A stretch of DNA of 64,000 bases from Pseudomonadota bacterium (GTDB lineage Bacteria > Pseudomonadota > Gammaproteobacteria > Steroidobacterales > Steroidobacteraceae), in contig JAFEDS010000016.1 in the NCBI GenBank assembly GCA_018241505.1, positions 744,001 to 808,000 on the forward strand, given 5' to 3'. The notes beneath the pieces are model-generated. The model saw nothing but the letters and a program-made list of their open reading frames with translations, made no database searches and was not told where the DNA came from. Each line of letters opens with the position of its first letter. Position 1 is the first letter of the stretch. Shown piece after piece: positions 48,419 through 55,850 of this stretch. A program made the translations under genes and the position numbers.

Positions 48419-49726
48419 ATGGACTGGAAGACGGTGCGGATCGGGGCAGTGCTGGCGTGGGTCGGGTCGGCGCCGGCTTGGGGACTGGATTTCGGGACCG
48501 ACACTACGGTTCGGTCCGCCACTTTCGAGCTGTATGCGCCAGGGGCGTTCAACGGTGCCAAGGGACTGGTGGGAACCGCGTTCGCCATCGGTGCCAACCG
48601 GTTCGTCACCACCGCCCACCTGTTGGATTCCGCCGCCGGTAGCCGTTTCGGTCATCCGCTGGTGGTGGATGCGCGGCATGTTGAATACCCGATTGCCGAC
48701 ATCCTGCAGTATTCGGAACAACACGACTACGTTATTTTCACCTTGAAGCATCCGCCCCGCGTCAGGCCACTGGAGGTACAAAGCAACGGGCGGGCCCCGG
48801 GTCACCTTTATTTCAGCGGCTGGCGGCTGAATGGTGCGGTCACTACCGAGCGCGGCAGTTACACAGCGTTGACATCCGAGTGGCTGCGCTTTTCGGGACC
48901 CGTGTGGGGCGCGGCTGGTGGCGGTCCCGTCATCAATGAATCGGGTCAGGTCATCGGCATCGTCCAGGGCGTGTCGTTGAATGGCGAGCCCAACTACGCC
49001 GTCCCGATTGACGTACTGTCCAACGATCCAACCAACACGGCGCAACTGCATGGCATGGAGTTGCTGAGGCAGCTCATGCCCACAGTGTCGGCGGTTCAGC
49101 CTTTGCTCGCAGCGATCCCCCTGCCGCTGGCCTGGGACGACTTCTCGCGTGAGGTGCAACAACTGCGCCATGCATACTATGACAAGATGGTCGGCCCCCT
49201 GCTGGAGGCAACGCGCCAGCGGTTTGTGTTGACCGGCGAGACCTCAGCGGACACATGCAGCTTCCTCAACGGCGGCGACTGCCAGTGCAAACCGCGCGCC
49301 GACGCTACGGGCGAGCTCGTAATGAGCGAACCGCCCCGCGACGGCGATTCGCAAATGGTTGCTGGAGTTGGCGTGGTACGCGTGAGTGATCCGGTGGACA
49401 ACACCTCCCGGCACTTGAAGATCGCACTGCGCTCGCCCGCCCGCTCGGAACGGCCCTCATCCGAGCTGGTGCGCCAGAAGGACGCGGCGTATGTCGATTT
49501 CCACAATCGCGGCTGGCGCCTGCGAACCTGGGTTGCCCTGGATCGGGACCAGGAAGTGCTGTCGATGGAACGGCCCCTGGACGGCGGCTCCATTGTACTG
49601 ACACGGAGTGTGCCCACCGCGCTCGACTACGCCGCGCAATTGCAGCTCGAGTTCATTGCGAACCTGGTTTACTACCAGTGCGAAGAACTGTCGGGTGAAG
49701 GCATCGCCCGCCTGGCGTTCAACTGA
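48419..49726 (+). CDS. Exported trypsin-fold protein lacking the catalytic serine
   Basis: The 435-residue protein starts MDWKTVRIGAVLAWVGSAPA, a signal peptide, with GGGAGG eight bases upstream of the ATG. Residues about 35-200 fit a chymotrypsin-like fold: His67 in FVTTAHLLD and Asp103 in QHDYVIF. The usual GNSGGP motif reads GAAGGGP (164-170), placing Gly167 where the nucleophilic serine should be, in an otherwise intact substrate-binding loop. The second half (about 210-435) contains a CSFLNGGDCQCKP segment and resembles no family I know. I expect a catalytically silent, perhaps ligand-binding, pseudo-protease in the periplasm or outside the cell. Confidence 0.78.
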   Translation: MDWKTVRIGAVLAWVGSAPAWGLDFGTDTTVRSATFELYAPGAFNGAKGLVGTAFAIGANRFVTTAHLLDSAAGSRFGHPLVVDARHVEYPIADILQYSEQHDYVIFTLKHPPRVRPLEVQSNGRAPGHLYFSGWRLNGAVTTERGSYTALTSEWLRFSGPVWGAAGGGPVINESGQVIGIVQGVSLNGEPNYAVPIDVLSNDPTNTAQLHGMELLRQLMPTVSAVQPLLAAIPLPLAWDDFSREVQQLRHAYYDKMVGPLLEATRQRFVLTGETSADTCSFLNGGDCQCKPRADATGELVMSEPPRDGDSQMVAGVGVVRVSDPVDNTSRHLKIALRSPARSERPSSELVRQKDAAYVDFHNRGWRLRTWVALDRDQEVLSMERPLDGGSIVLTRSVPTALDYAAQLQLEFIANLVYYQCEELSGEGIARLAFN

Positions 49727-49806
49727 CCCGCCTTCCGCGGCGGGACTTGACCGGTCCTCGGGCCGCCAAGGATCATGGCGGCAAGCAAGGTCATGGAGGA
49801 CCTCAA

Positions 49807-50679
49807 ATGCAACAATACGCGGACTCCGGTATTGTATTTGGGTCCGCGGCAGCCGCCGCGGCAATGAAACCCGACAGCGTCAGAGCCACCTGCGAGGCCA
49901 TCGGCCTGGCGCGGTCGACTTACTACTATCAGTCGCACCGCTCGGTCACGGCGATTGAGCTGGAGCAGAAGATCGTTCTGCGCTTGCACGAGTTGCGTGA
50001 GTTGCATCCACGGGATGGCTACCGGCGGATGACTGCGCATCTGCAGTCGGAAGGACTGCATGTCAATCGGAAACGAATCGCGCGGCTGATGCACTTGCAC
50101 GGACTGAGCGGGCAACCGTCCCGCCCTCCGGACGGCAGCGTCAGAAACTGGCACGCGCGCGCGCCAACCGCGAACTTGCACGACAGCACACGCCTCACCG
50201 GGCCCTGTCAGGTGTGGGTGACCGATTTGGCGTATGCGCGCATTCGCACCAACCTGGTGTATGTCGCGGTAGTCATCGATGCCTGGTCGCGTGAGGTGAT
50301 TGGATACGCCGCTTCCCTGCAGATCACGAGTCGATTGACTCGAATCGCGTTGCATTCGGCAGTGCGGTCACATCGACCGGCGGCGGGGTGCATTCATCAC
50401 TCAACTTGCGCAGCCCATTACCTGACACATGGCTACTGTGAGCTGTTGCGTCAGTACGGGCTGATTCCCTCGATCGGCGCGCCGGCCGGGCGGCCAGGCA
50501 CCGGGGGGCGCAGCCCGCGGAATATCATAGAGGTACAGGGTTTTGAAAGTTGGAAAGCGGTGCTCAGCGGGCCGAGGTCCTTTATTCGCGCGCTGTATTC
50601 AGCCGAACACCTCGACTACGTGCTCGGGCACCCTTACGCGACGCGGATGGCGCGCCGGGAGTCCGTTGTGCCGGATTGA
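49807..50679 (+). CDS. IS3-family transposase OrfB-like gene, catalytic residues lost
   Basis: This frame of 290 residues has a strong GGAGG seven bases before the ATG at 49807. The N-terminal half matches IS3 OrfB (SVRATCEAIGLARSTYYYQS, HPRDGYRRMTAHLQSEGLHV NRKRIARLM region), followed by the first catalytic aspartate (Asp140 in VWVTDLAYA). The second aspartate is gone: the HHSDxGxQY motif reads HHSTCAAHY with Thr200, and the final glutamate region is replaced by unrelated sequence. Yet the frame is uninterrupted. No OrfA or flanking terminal repeats were found. It is either a decayed insertion sequence or a repurposed DNA-binding protein. Confidence 0.7.
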   Translation: MQQYADSGIVFGSAAAAAAMKPDSVRATCEAIGLARSTYYYQSHRSVTAIELEQKIVLRLHELRELHPRDGYRRMTAHLQSEGLHVNRKRIARLMHLHGLSGQPSRPPDGSVRNWHARAPTANLHDSTRLTGPCQVWVTDLAYARIRTNLVYVAVVIDAWSREVIGYAASLQITSRLTRIALHSAVRSHRPAAGCIHHSTCAAHYLTHGYCELLRQYGLIPSIGAPAGRPGTGGRSPRNIIEVQGFESWKAVLSGPRSFIRALYSAEHLDYVLGHPYATRMARRESVVPD

Positions 50680-51677
50680 GTAGGGGCCAGCAACCGGTGC
50701 AACGGCTCACGGCTGGTCCAGAACCGTACGTTTTCCCGGCTTCCCCGCCCCGTATGCCGCTTGATCTGCCGTTCCGGGACTTCACTGACGCAATTCGCGC
50801 CCAGGAAATCAATGAACGAACGTACCGCGGGCAGCATGCCCCTGCGGGACGGGAAAACGACTTGAACCTCGTGCAGCGGAGCGAGGTAGTCGGGTAAAAC
50901 AATCTCCAGGCCGCCCTGACGGATCTCATTGACACACACAGCAAGAGGAAGCTGCGCGATTCCCAGTCCACCCTCCGCGGCCTGGCGTACAACAACCATG
51001 TCATCCGCGATCAAAGTGGGCTCGTGACGAATCTGAAGCTCGTTCTCGTCAGGATCCACGAGTTTCCACACATGAGGCCCTTGCACGGAGCCGTAAGCCA
51101 ACGTCTTCATGCGCGACACATCGGCCGGCGAGGTCGGGCGGCCGTGGCGGTCCAGGAACGCACGGCTGGCCACCAGGACCTGCTGGATGATTCCCAATGA
51201 ACGCATGATCAGGCCGGAGTCTTCGGTGGGCACCTGCCGGACCCGGATACACAGGTCGAAGTTTTCCTCCAGATCGACCTCGCGGTCGGTTGCCGCAATG
51301 GCAATGCGGACTTGGGGGTTCTGCTCCACGAAGCGCGGAATCAGGGGGCCTACCACCAACTGCGCAATCATCGCAGGACAGCTCACACGGATCGTTCCAG
51401 ACGGAGCGGCACGAGCGCACGCGACACGCTCATAGGCGGCCTTCGCTTCCGCGACCATGCGGACGCAGTAGCCATGGAATTCCATTCCCAGGTCGGTGAC
51501 GGCGAAGTGACGAGTTGTGCGCTGGACCAGGCGGATACCCAGGCGCTCCTCGAGAGCACTGACACGGCGGCAGATGCTGGAGCGGGCTACGCCAAGGGCT
51601 TTGGCCGCCCCGGTGAACCCATTGTGTTCAACTACTTGCGAAAATACGTAAAGATCGTTCAGGTCTTGCATGTCCAT
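50634..51677 (-). CDS. LysR-family regulator with abnormal C-terminal extension
   Basis: The 347-residue protein has an N-terminal LysR winged helix (LYVFSQVVEHNGFTGAAKAL, then SSICRRVSALEERLGIRL) and an effector-binding domain from about residue 92. A normal LysR protein would end near residue 300, after FPSRRGMLPAVRSFIDFLGA. The remaining 40 or more residues are arginine- and serine-rich and unlike the family, and the last 46 bases overlap the transposase-derived gene on the other strand. The original stop was probably lost when that element inserted. It diverges from the GlxA-like regulator gene with 122 bases between. Confidence 0.82.
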   Translation of the reverse strand: MDMQDLNDLYVFSQVVEHNGFTGAAKALGVARSSICRRVSALEERLGIRLVQRTTRHFAVTDLGMEFHGYCVRMVAEAKAAYERVACARAAPSGTIRVSCPAMIAQLVVGPLIPRFVEQNPQVRIAIAATDREVDLEENFDLCIRVRQVPTEDSGLIMRSLGIIQQVLVASRAFLDRHGRPTSPADVSRMKTLAYGSVQGPHVWKLVDPDENELQIRHEPTLIADDMVVVRQAAEGGLGIAQLPLAVCVNEIRQGGLEIVLPDYLAPLHEVQVVFPSRRGMLPAVRSFIDFLGANCVSEVPERQIKRHTGRGSRENVRFWTSREPLHRLLAPTQSGTTDSRRAIRVA

Positions 51678-51799
51678 GCCCGAAGCCGTTCAACCATTAA
51701 ACGTTCGGGCTCCGCTTTTCCGTTACCAACGCATGGCCGAATTGGTCGGATGCGCGACCTTTCCGCTACTGTAGCCCACGCCTTAGTCTGTCGGGGTAC

Positions 51800-52804
51800 A
51801 TGATGATGAAGGGTACAAAGCGCGTAGGCGTGCTCGGATTCAATGGAGTGAACGCAGTGGACGTGGTCGGTCCGACTGAGGTCTTCGCCAATGCCGGGCG
51901 CCCCGACTTCACCCGCGGGGAGTCCAAGGGACACTATCGCACGTACCTGATTGGACTCTCCGACGCGCCATTCATTGCCGAATCCGGCGTTCGCTTTGTA
52001 CCAGACTGCCGTTTGGCGGATGCTCCGGCCCTCGACACTCTCGTTGTACCGGGCGGCTGGGGACTACGCGAATCCGCAACGAACGCGGCTGTTTCGAGCT
52101 GGTTGCGCAGTCGCGCGCCTCGAATCCGACGGGTTGCCTGCGTATGTACGGGAGTGTATGGCCTCGCGCCGACCGGGTTGCTCGATGGACGGCGAGTCAC
52201 AACCCACTGGCGCTTTGCCGGAGACCTGTCCGAGCGCTTTCCACGCCTCGCGGTCGACTCGAAGGCGCTGTTTATCAAGGACGGCCGGTACTACACCTCC
52301 GGCGGCGTCACCGCCGGTATCGATCTGGCGCTCGCGCTCGTTGAAGAGGATCTCGGTCCGAGGGTGGCCCTCGCGGTGGCGCGCGAGTTGGTTGTGTACT
52401 TGAAGCGGCCCGGTGGCCAGGAACAATTCTCCGAGCCCCTGCGATTTCAGGTGCATGCCGCCGATCGGTTTGCCGACCTGGTTGCCTGGATTTGCGCGCA
52501 CCTGGAACACGATCTGTCCATAGCGACACTCGCCGAGCGGGCCCGGCTGAGCCCGCGACATTTCAGCCGCCGGTTTCACGACACTTTCGGCTGCACTCCC
52601 GCCCAATTCGTGGACGGGCTGCGTCTGACCGAAGCCCGGGAACGACTGACGGCTCCGGGCCGAACGGTCGACAGCATCGCTGCCTCGGTGGGTTTCGCCA
52701 GTGCCGATGTTTTCCGCCGGCGCTTCCGGCGCCGTTTCGGTGTTGCACCCAGTAACTATCGCGAGCGCTTCCTGACAGCCCGCTCGCCAGGAGAGTCATC
52801 ATGA
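51800..52804 (+). CDS. GlxA-family transcriptional regulator (DJ-1/PfpI plus AraC HTH)
   Basis: The 334-residue protein has an N-terminal class I glutamine amidotransferase-like domain of the DJ-1/PfpI type (about 5-180, with VGVLGFNGVNAVDVVGPTEV, RRVACVCTGVYGLAPTGLLD and THW) and a C-terminal AraC HTH (about 225-325, LSIATLAERARLSPRHFSRR and VGFASADVFRRRFRRRFGV). Cys in VCTG is the usual conserved cysteine of this domain, in GlxA regulators a ligand-sensing rather than catalytic residue. Three ATGs in a row allow starts at 51800, 51803 or 51806. Its stop overlaps the cytochrome P460 start in ATGA, so the pair is translationally coupled. Confidence 0.88.
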   Translation: MMMKGTKRVGVLGFNGVNAVDVVGPTEVFANAGRPDFTRGESKGHYRTYLIGLSDAPFIAESGVRFVPDCRLADAPALDTLVVPGGWGLRESATNAAVSSWLRSRAPRIRRVACVCTGVYGLAPTGLLDGRRVTTHWRFAGDLSERFPRLAVDSKALFIKDGRYYTSGGVTAGIDLALALVEEDLGPRVALAVARELVVYLKRPGGQEQFSEPLRFQVHAADRFADLVAWICAHLEHDLSIATLAERARLSPRHFSRRFHDTFGCTPAQFVDGLRLTEARERLTAPGRTVDSIAASVGFASADVFRRRFRRRFGVAPSNYRERFLTARSPGESS

Positions 52805-53364
52805 GGTTTCGTTCCGCCGCGATTCTGTTGTTGGTTTCCGCAGCCGCCAGCGGCGCGGGCGCGGATGACCCCAACTATACCCAGGATGGCAAACTGAAGC
52901 CGCCGGCGGATTACCGCGAGTGGATTTTCCTGTCCTCGAGCCTCGACATGAGCTACCGGAAGCTCGGAGGTCTGATGGGCCATTCGATGTTCGACAATGT
53001 CTTTGTCGATCCGTCGTCCTACCGGGAGTTCGTCAAGACCGGCACGTGGCCGGAAAAGACCCGCCTGGTCATGGAGGTCCGCGCCGCCACTGAGAAAGGC
53101 TCCATCAACGAGCACGGCAGGTTCCAGTCGGGCGATTCCATGGGGCTCGAGGTGCACATCAAGGACTCGGCGCGCTTTGCGGGCGGCTGGGCATTCTTCG
53201 CATTCAACGGCAGCGAGCCCGCTGTACAGATTCCATCAGGCGCCGACTGCTACTCCTGCCATCAACAGCACGGCGCGGTGAATACGACGTTTGTGCAGTT
53301 CTACCCAACGCTGCTGAAGATTGCGACCGAGAAAAAGACTCTCAGCCCGAACTATCACCCCTGA
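52801..53364 (+). CDS. Cytochrome P460-family protein
   Basis: A 187-residue exported haem protein: signal peptide (MRFRSAAILLLVSAAASGAG), then a P460-type beta-rich domain (ADYREWIFLSSSLDMSYRKL, residues about 35-180) and a C-terminal c-type haem motif CYSCH (Cys150, Cys153, His154), followed by QQHGAVNTTFVQFYPTL. Members oxidise hydroxylamine or are cytochrome c'-beta proteins that bind NO; the sequence alone does not decide between them. It overlaps the GlxA-like regulator by four bases. It converges with the P1 peptidase gene, which overlaps its 3' end by ten bases. Confidence 0.85.
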   Translation: MRFRSAAILLLVSAAASGAGADDPNYTQDGKLKPPADYREWIFLSSSLDMSYRKLGGLMGHSMFDNVFVDPSSYREFVKTGTWPEKTRLVMEVRAATEKGSINEHGRFQSGDSMGLEVHIKDSARFAGGWAFFAFNGSEPAVQIPSGADCYSCHQQHGAVNTTFVQFYPTLLKIATEKKTLSPNYHP

Positions 53365-54491
53365 TCGACCTTGGCACGCCCGTATAGCCGCATGATCGCC
53401 ATCAATTGTGTGTGATTGATGGCCTCGAGTGTCCGGCCGGCGGGTTTGAGGGTGGGAACGGACTCCGCCGCAATCATTGCATTCAACACCGACTCTTCTA
53501 CGCAGTCGACGGTTGCACGATAGATCTCGTCGAGGTGGGCATCGTTCAGCCACTCAACGCGGAAGCTGTGCGGCTGATGCTCGCCTATTGCCGGCAGGTA
53601 GGTTTCGTTCGCCACCGAGAACGCCAACATCAGATCGCCGGAGTAGTGACCTCCGCTGGTACCGGTGCGGCCTATCCCGAGAGCCCCCCGTTTGGCCACT
53701 CTACGCAACTGGGTCGAGCTCAGGGGAGCATCGGTAGCGATCAATACAATAATCGACCCTTGCTCGCGCCCTGCGCATTCGGAAATCACCCGGTCTTCGG
53801 TCAGATACCACCCGACAGGCACGCCGAGAATGCGTAGCTCCTCCCGAATACCGAAGTTGGACTGGACGAGAACCCCTACCGTGTACTCATGGGACTCAAT
53901 TTTGACGCGCCGTGAGCTGGTCCCCGTTCCTCCTTTGAATTCGTATGTCGAGTTACCTGCGCCTCCTCCCACGTTACCTTCCGCAAGTAAGCCGCTACGG
54001 GCACCGCGAATGGCCTCCAACACGTGATGTTCCCGCACGTGCCGGCCGCAGATATCGTTCACCATCCCGTCGTAGGTCTCTGCCACGACCGGCATCGCCC
54101 AAGCGTAGTGTTTGCGGAAATATTCAGCGTAGTGCTCGACCATCCAGCCGACAACGGCGTGGTGGACCATACCGACTGAGTGAGTGTTGGTCAGACAGAC
54201 CGGGCCGGTGAAATAGCCCGCGTCGGCGATCCAATGACTGCCGGTCATCTCTCCATTGCCGTTGAAGTCAAATTGTCCGGCCCAAACGGGAGTGGGTTTA
54301 GTGGCATGTCCACGGGGCAACACGGCCGTAACACCGGTGTAAATCTGTCGATCGCCCGGACTCGCGGCCAGGGACTTTATGGTTGAGTACCCCACTTCGA
54401 CGCCGGGCACGTCGGTGATCGCATTGTAGGGTCCGGGCGTCCCCGATAGCGGCAGCCCAATATCGCGCGCACGGGGTCGGGGTGTCGACAT
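53355..54491 (-). CDS. P1-family (DmpA/BapA-like) aminopeptidase
   Basis: The 378-residue protein is an N-terminal nucleophile hydrolase of the DmpA/beta-peptidyl aminopeptidase group. It begins RPRARDIGLPLSGTPGPYNA and shows VTAVLPRG, NVGGGAG and GVLVQSNFG. Autocleavage is predicted between Gly245 and Ser246 in EQGSIIVLIATDAPL, which frees Ser246 as the nucleophile. Such enzymes release N-terminal D- or beta-amino acids, or L-amino acids from amides. The ATG 54489-54491 is preferred over a longer frame to 54566. It is the third gene of an operon with the TonB-dependent receptor and APC permease, which suggests that imported peptides or amides are its substrate. Confidence 0.9.
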   Translation of the reverse strand: MSTPRPRARDIGLPLSGTPGPYNAITDVPGVEVGYSTIKSLAASPGDRQIYTGVTAVLPRGHATKPTPVWAGQFDFNGNGEMTGSHWIADAGYFTGPVCLTNTHSVGMVHHAVVGWMVEHYAEYFRKHYAWAMPVVAETYDGMVNDICGRHVREHHVLEAIRGARSGLLAEGNVGGGAGNSTYEFKGGTGTSSRRVKIESHEYTVGVLVQSNFGIREELRILGVPVGWYLTEDRVISECAGREQGSIIVLIATDAPLSSTQLRRVAKRGALGIGRTGTSGGHYSGDLMLAFSVANETYLPAIGEHQPHSFRVEWLNDAHLDEIYRATVDCVEESVLNAMIAAESVPTLKPAGRTLEAINHTQLMAIMRLYGRAKVDQG

Positions 54492-54501
54492 TCCTGTGAC
54501 C

Positions 54502-55848
54502 TCAGATCGAGAGTTCGTTTCGGTTCCGCTGCCGCAGTGCCAGGCCGTAGACCAGACCGACCGCAAGCCATACGAGGCCGAGCGTCATGGCCAGCGGGCT
54601 CATACCGGACATCACCGCCAGCACCACGGCGATGCCCAACAGGGGCACCACCAGGTGCACCAGCCATTGGCCGGAGCGCCGCCGGACCCAAAACAAGGTG
54701 ATGACAGAGATATGCAGCAGCAGAAATGCGGTCAGCGCACCGAAGTTGACCAGTGAGACCAGCTCATCCATTGCGTAGCGCATGGCCAGCGCGACTGTCA
54801 GCGATATGGCCGTGGTAACCAGCATCCCGATGTACGGGGTTCCGTATTTGGGATGCAGCGCCGAGAGCGAGCGAGGTAGTTGTCGGTCCCGGCCCATGGC
54901 GAACAACACGCGAGCGACGCCGACTTGCATGGGTAGTGCGTTTGTGAAGCCAACCAAGGTGGCCGTAACCCAGGCGAGCAATGCGCCAGCCCACGGTCCA
55001 ATGGCCCACGCCGTCAGGTCGTAACTGGCCGCCGCCGCATCCTTGAAAGCGAATCCGCTCATGAGATTGCCCAATATCCACGCCATCAACGCAAACAACA
55101 TCGCCGACAGCACCAGCACGCCAATAATGGCGCGGCCCATGACGCGCTTGTCGTTGCCTTTGACCTCCTCACCCAGTGTCGAGATGGCATCGAACCCGAG
55201 GAAGGACATCACACAGATCGAAGTTGCCGCGAAAATACCACTGGGATGAAAGAGCCCGGGAGCGTACAGCGGCCGCAGCGTCAGCCCACCATTGCCCAGG
55301 CCCCTGTGCAGGGCCATCCACGACAGAATCAGCAATCCGCCAATGAAGAATATCTGCAGGGTCACCGAGACCAGATTGACGCGGGAGGTAACCGTAACGC
55401 CGAACCAGTTGATGCTGAGCGTTACCGTGCCCAGCAGGATGATCCAGATGGCGCGATCGACTTGCGGCAAGAGGGCGCTGATTGCTACAGCCATCAACAC
55501 GTAGATGTAGGACGGGATGAGGAGGTAATCGAGTAACACCATCCAGCCTGCCATGAATCCTGCAAACGGTCCCAGGGCGTAGCGTGCGAAGCCGTATACC
55601 GATCCAGCGGACGTGACGGTTTCGGTCATTACGGCATAGCTTTTAGCCGTGAAATACATACAGACCGCGCCCAGCACATAGGCGAGCAGGATCAGTCCAT
55701 TGGCGGCATTCCAGACAAAGCCGATCGTCTGCAGCGGCGCAAAGGGCGAGACGTACGCAAGACCGTAGATCAGCAGGTCGACATAGGTCAGCTCTCTGCG
55801 AAGCTGCGGGGCCGCTTCCGGCCCTTCGCTCAATACCGTTTGCTGCAC
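54502..55848 (-). CDS. APC-family amino acid permease
   Basis: About 448 residues with twelve membrane segments; characteristic APC phrases include ELTYVDLLIYGLAYVSPFAP, SAGSVYGFARYALGPFAG, FLGFDAISTLGEEVKG and GRAIIGVLVLSA. It lies two bases after the TonB receptor stop and ten bases before the P1 peptidase gene. The start is a GTG (55846-55848); a TTG at 55833 is an alternative. No strong ribosome site is visible, so translational coupling to the receptor gene is probable. The likely cargo is an amino acid, amine or amide released by or fed to the peptidase. Confidence 0.85.
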   Translation of the reverse strand: MQQTVLSEGPEAAPQLRRELTYVDLLIYGLAYVSPFAPLQTIGFVWNAANGLILLAYVLGAVCMYFTAKSYAVMTETVTSAGSVYGFARYALGPFAGFMAGWMVLLDYLLIPSYIYVLMAVAISALLPQVDRAIWIILLGTVTLSINWFGVTVTSRVNLVSVTLQIFFIGGLLILSWMALHRGLGNGGLTLRPLYAPGLFHPSGIFAATSICVMSFLGFDAISTLGEEVKGNDKRVMGRAIIGVLVLSAMLFALMAWILGNLMSGFAFKDAAAASYDLTAWAIGPWAGALLAWVTATLVGFTNALPMQVGVARVLFAMGRDRQLPRSLSALHPKYGTPYIGMLVTTAISLTVALAMRYAMDELVSLVNFGALTAFLLLHISVITLFWVRRRSGQWLVHLVVPLLGIAVVLAVMSGMSPLAMTLGLVWLAVGLVYGLALRQRNRNELSI

Positions 55849-55850
55849 AT

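Noticed and set aside
49740-50700. Complete insertion sequence with terminal inverted repeats
   Set aside because: I could not find matching terminal repeats or target duplications around the OrfB-like frame, nor an OrfA.
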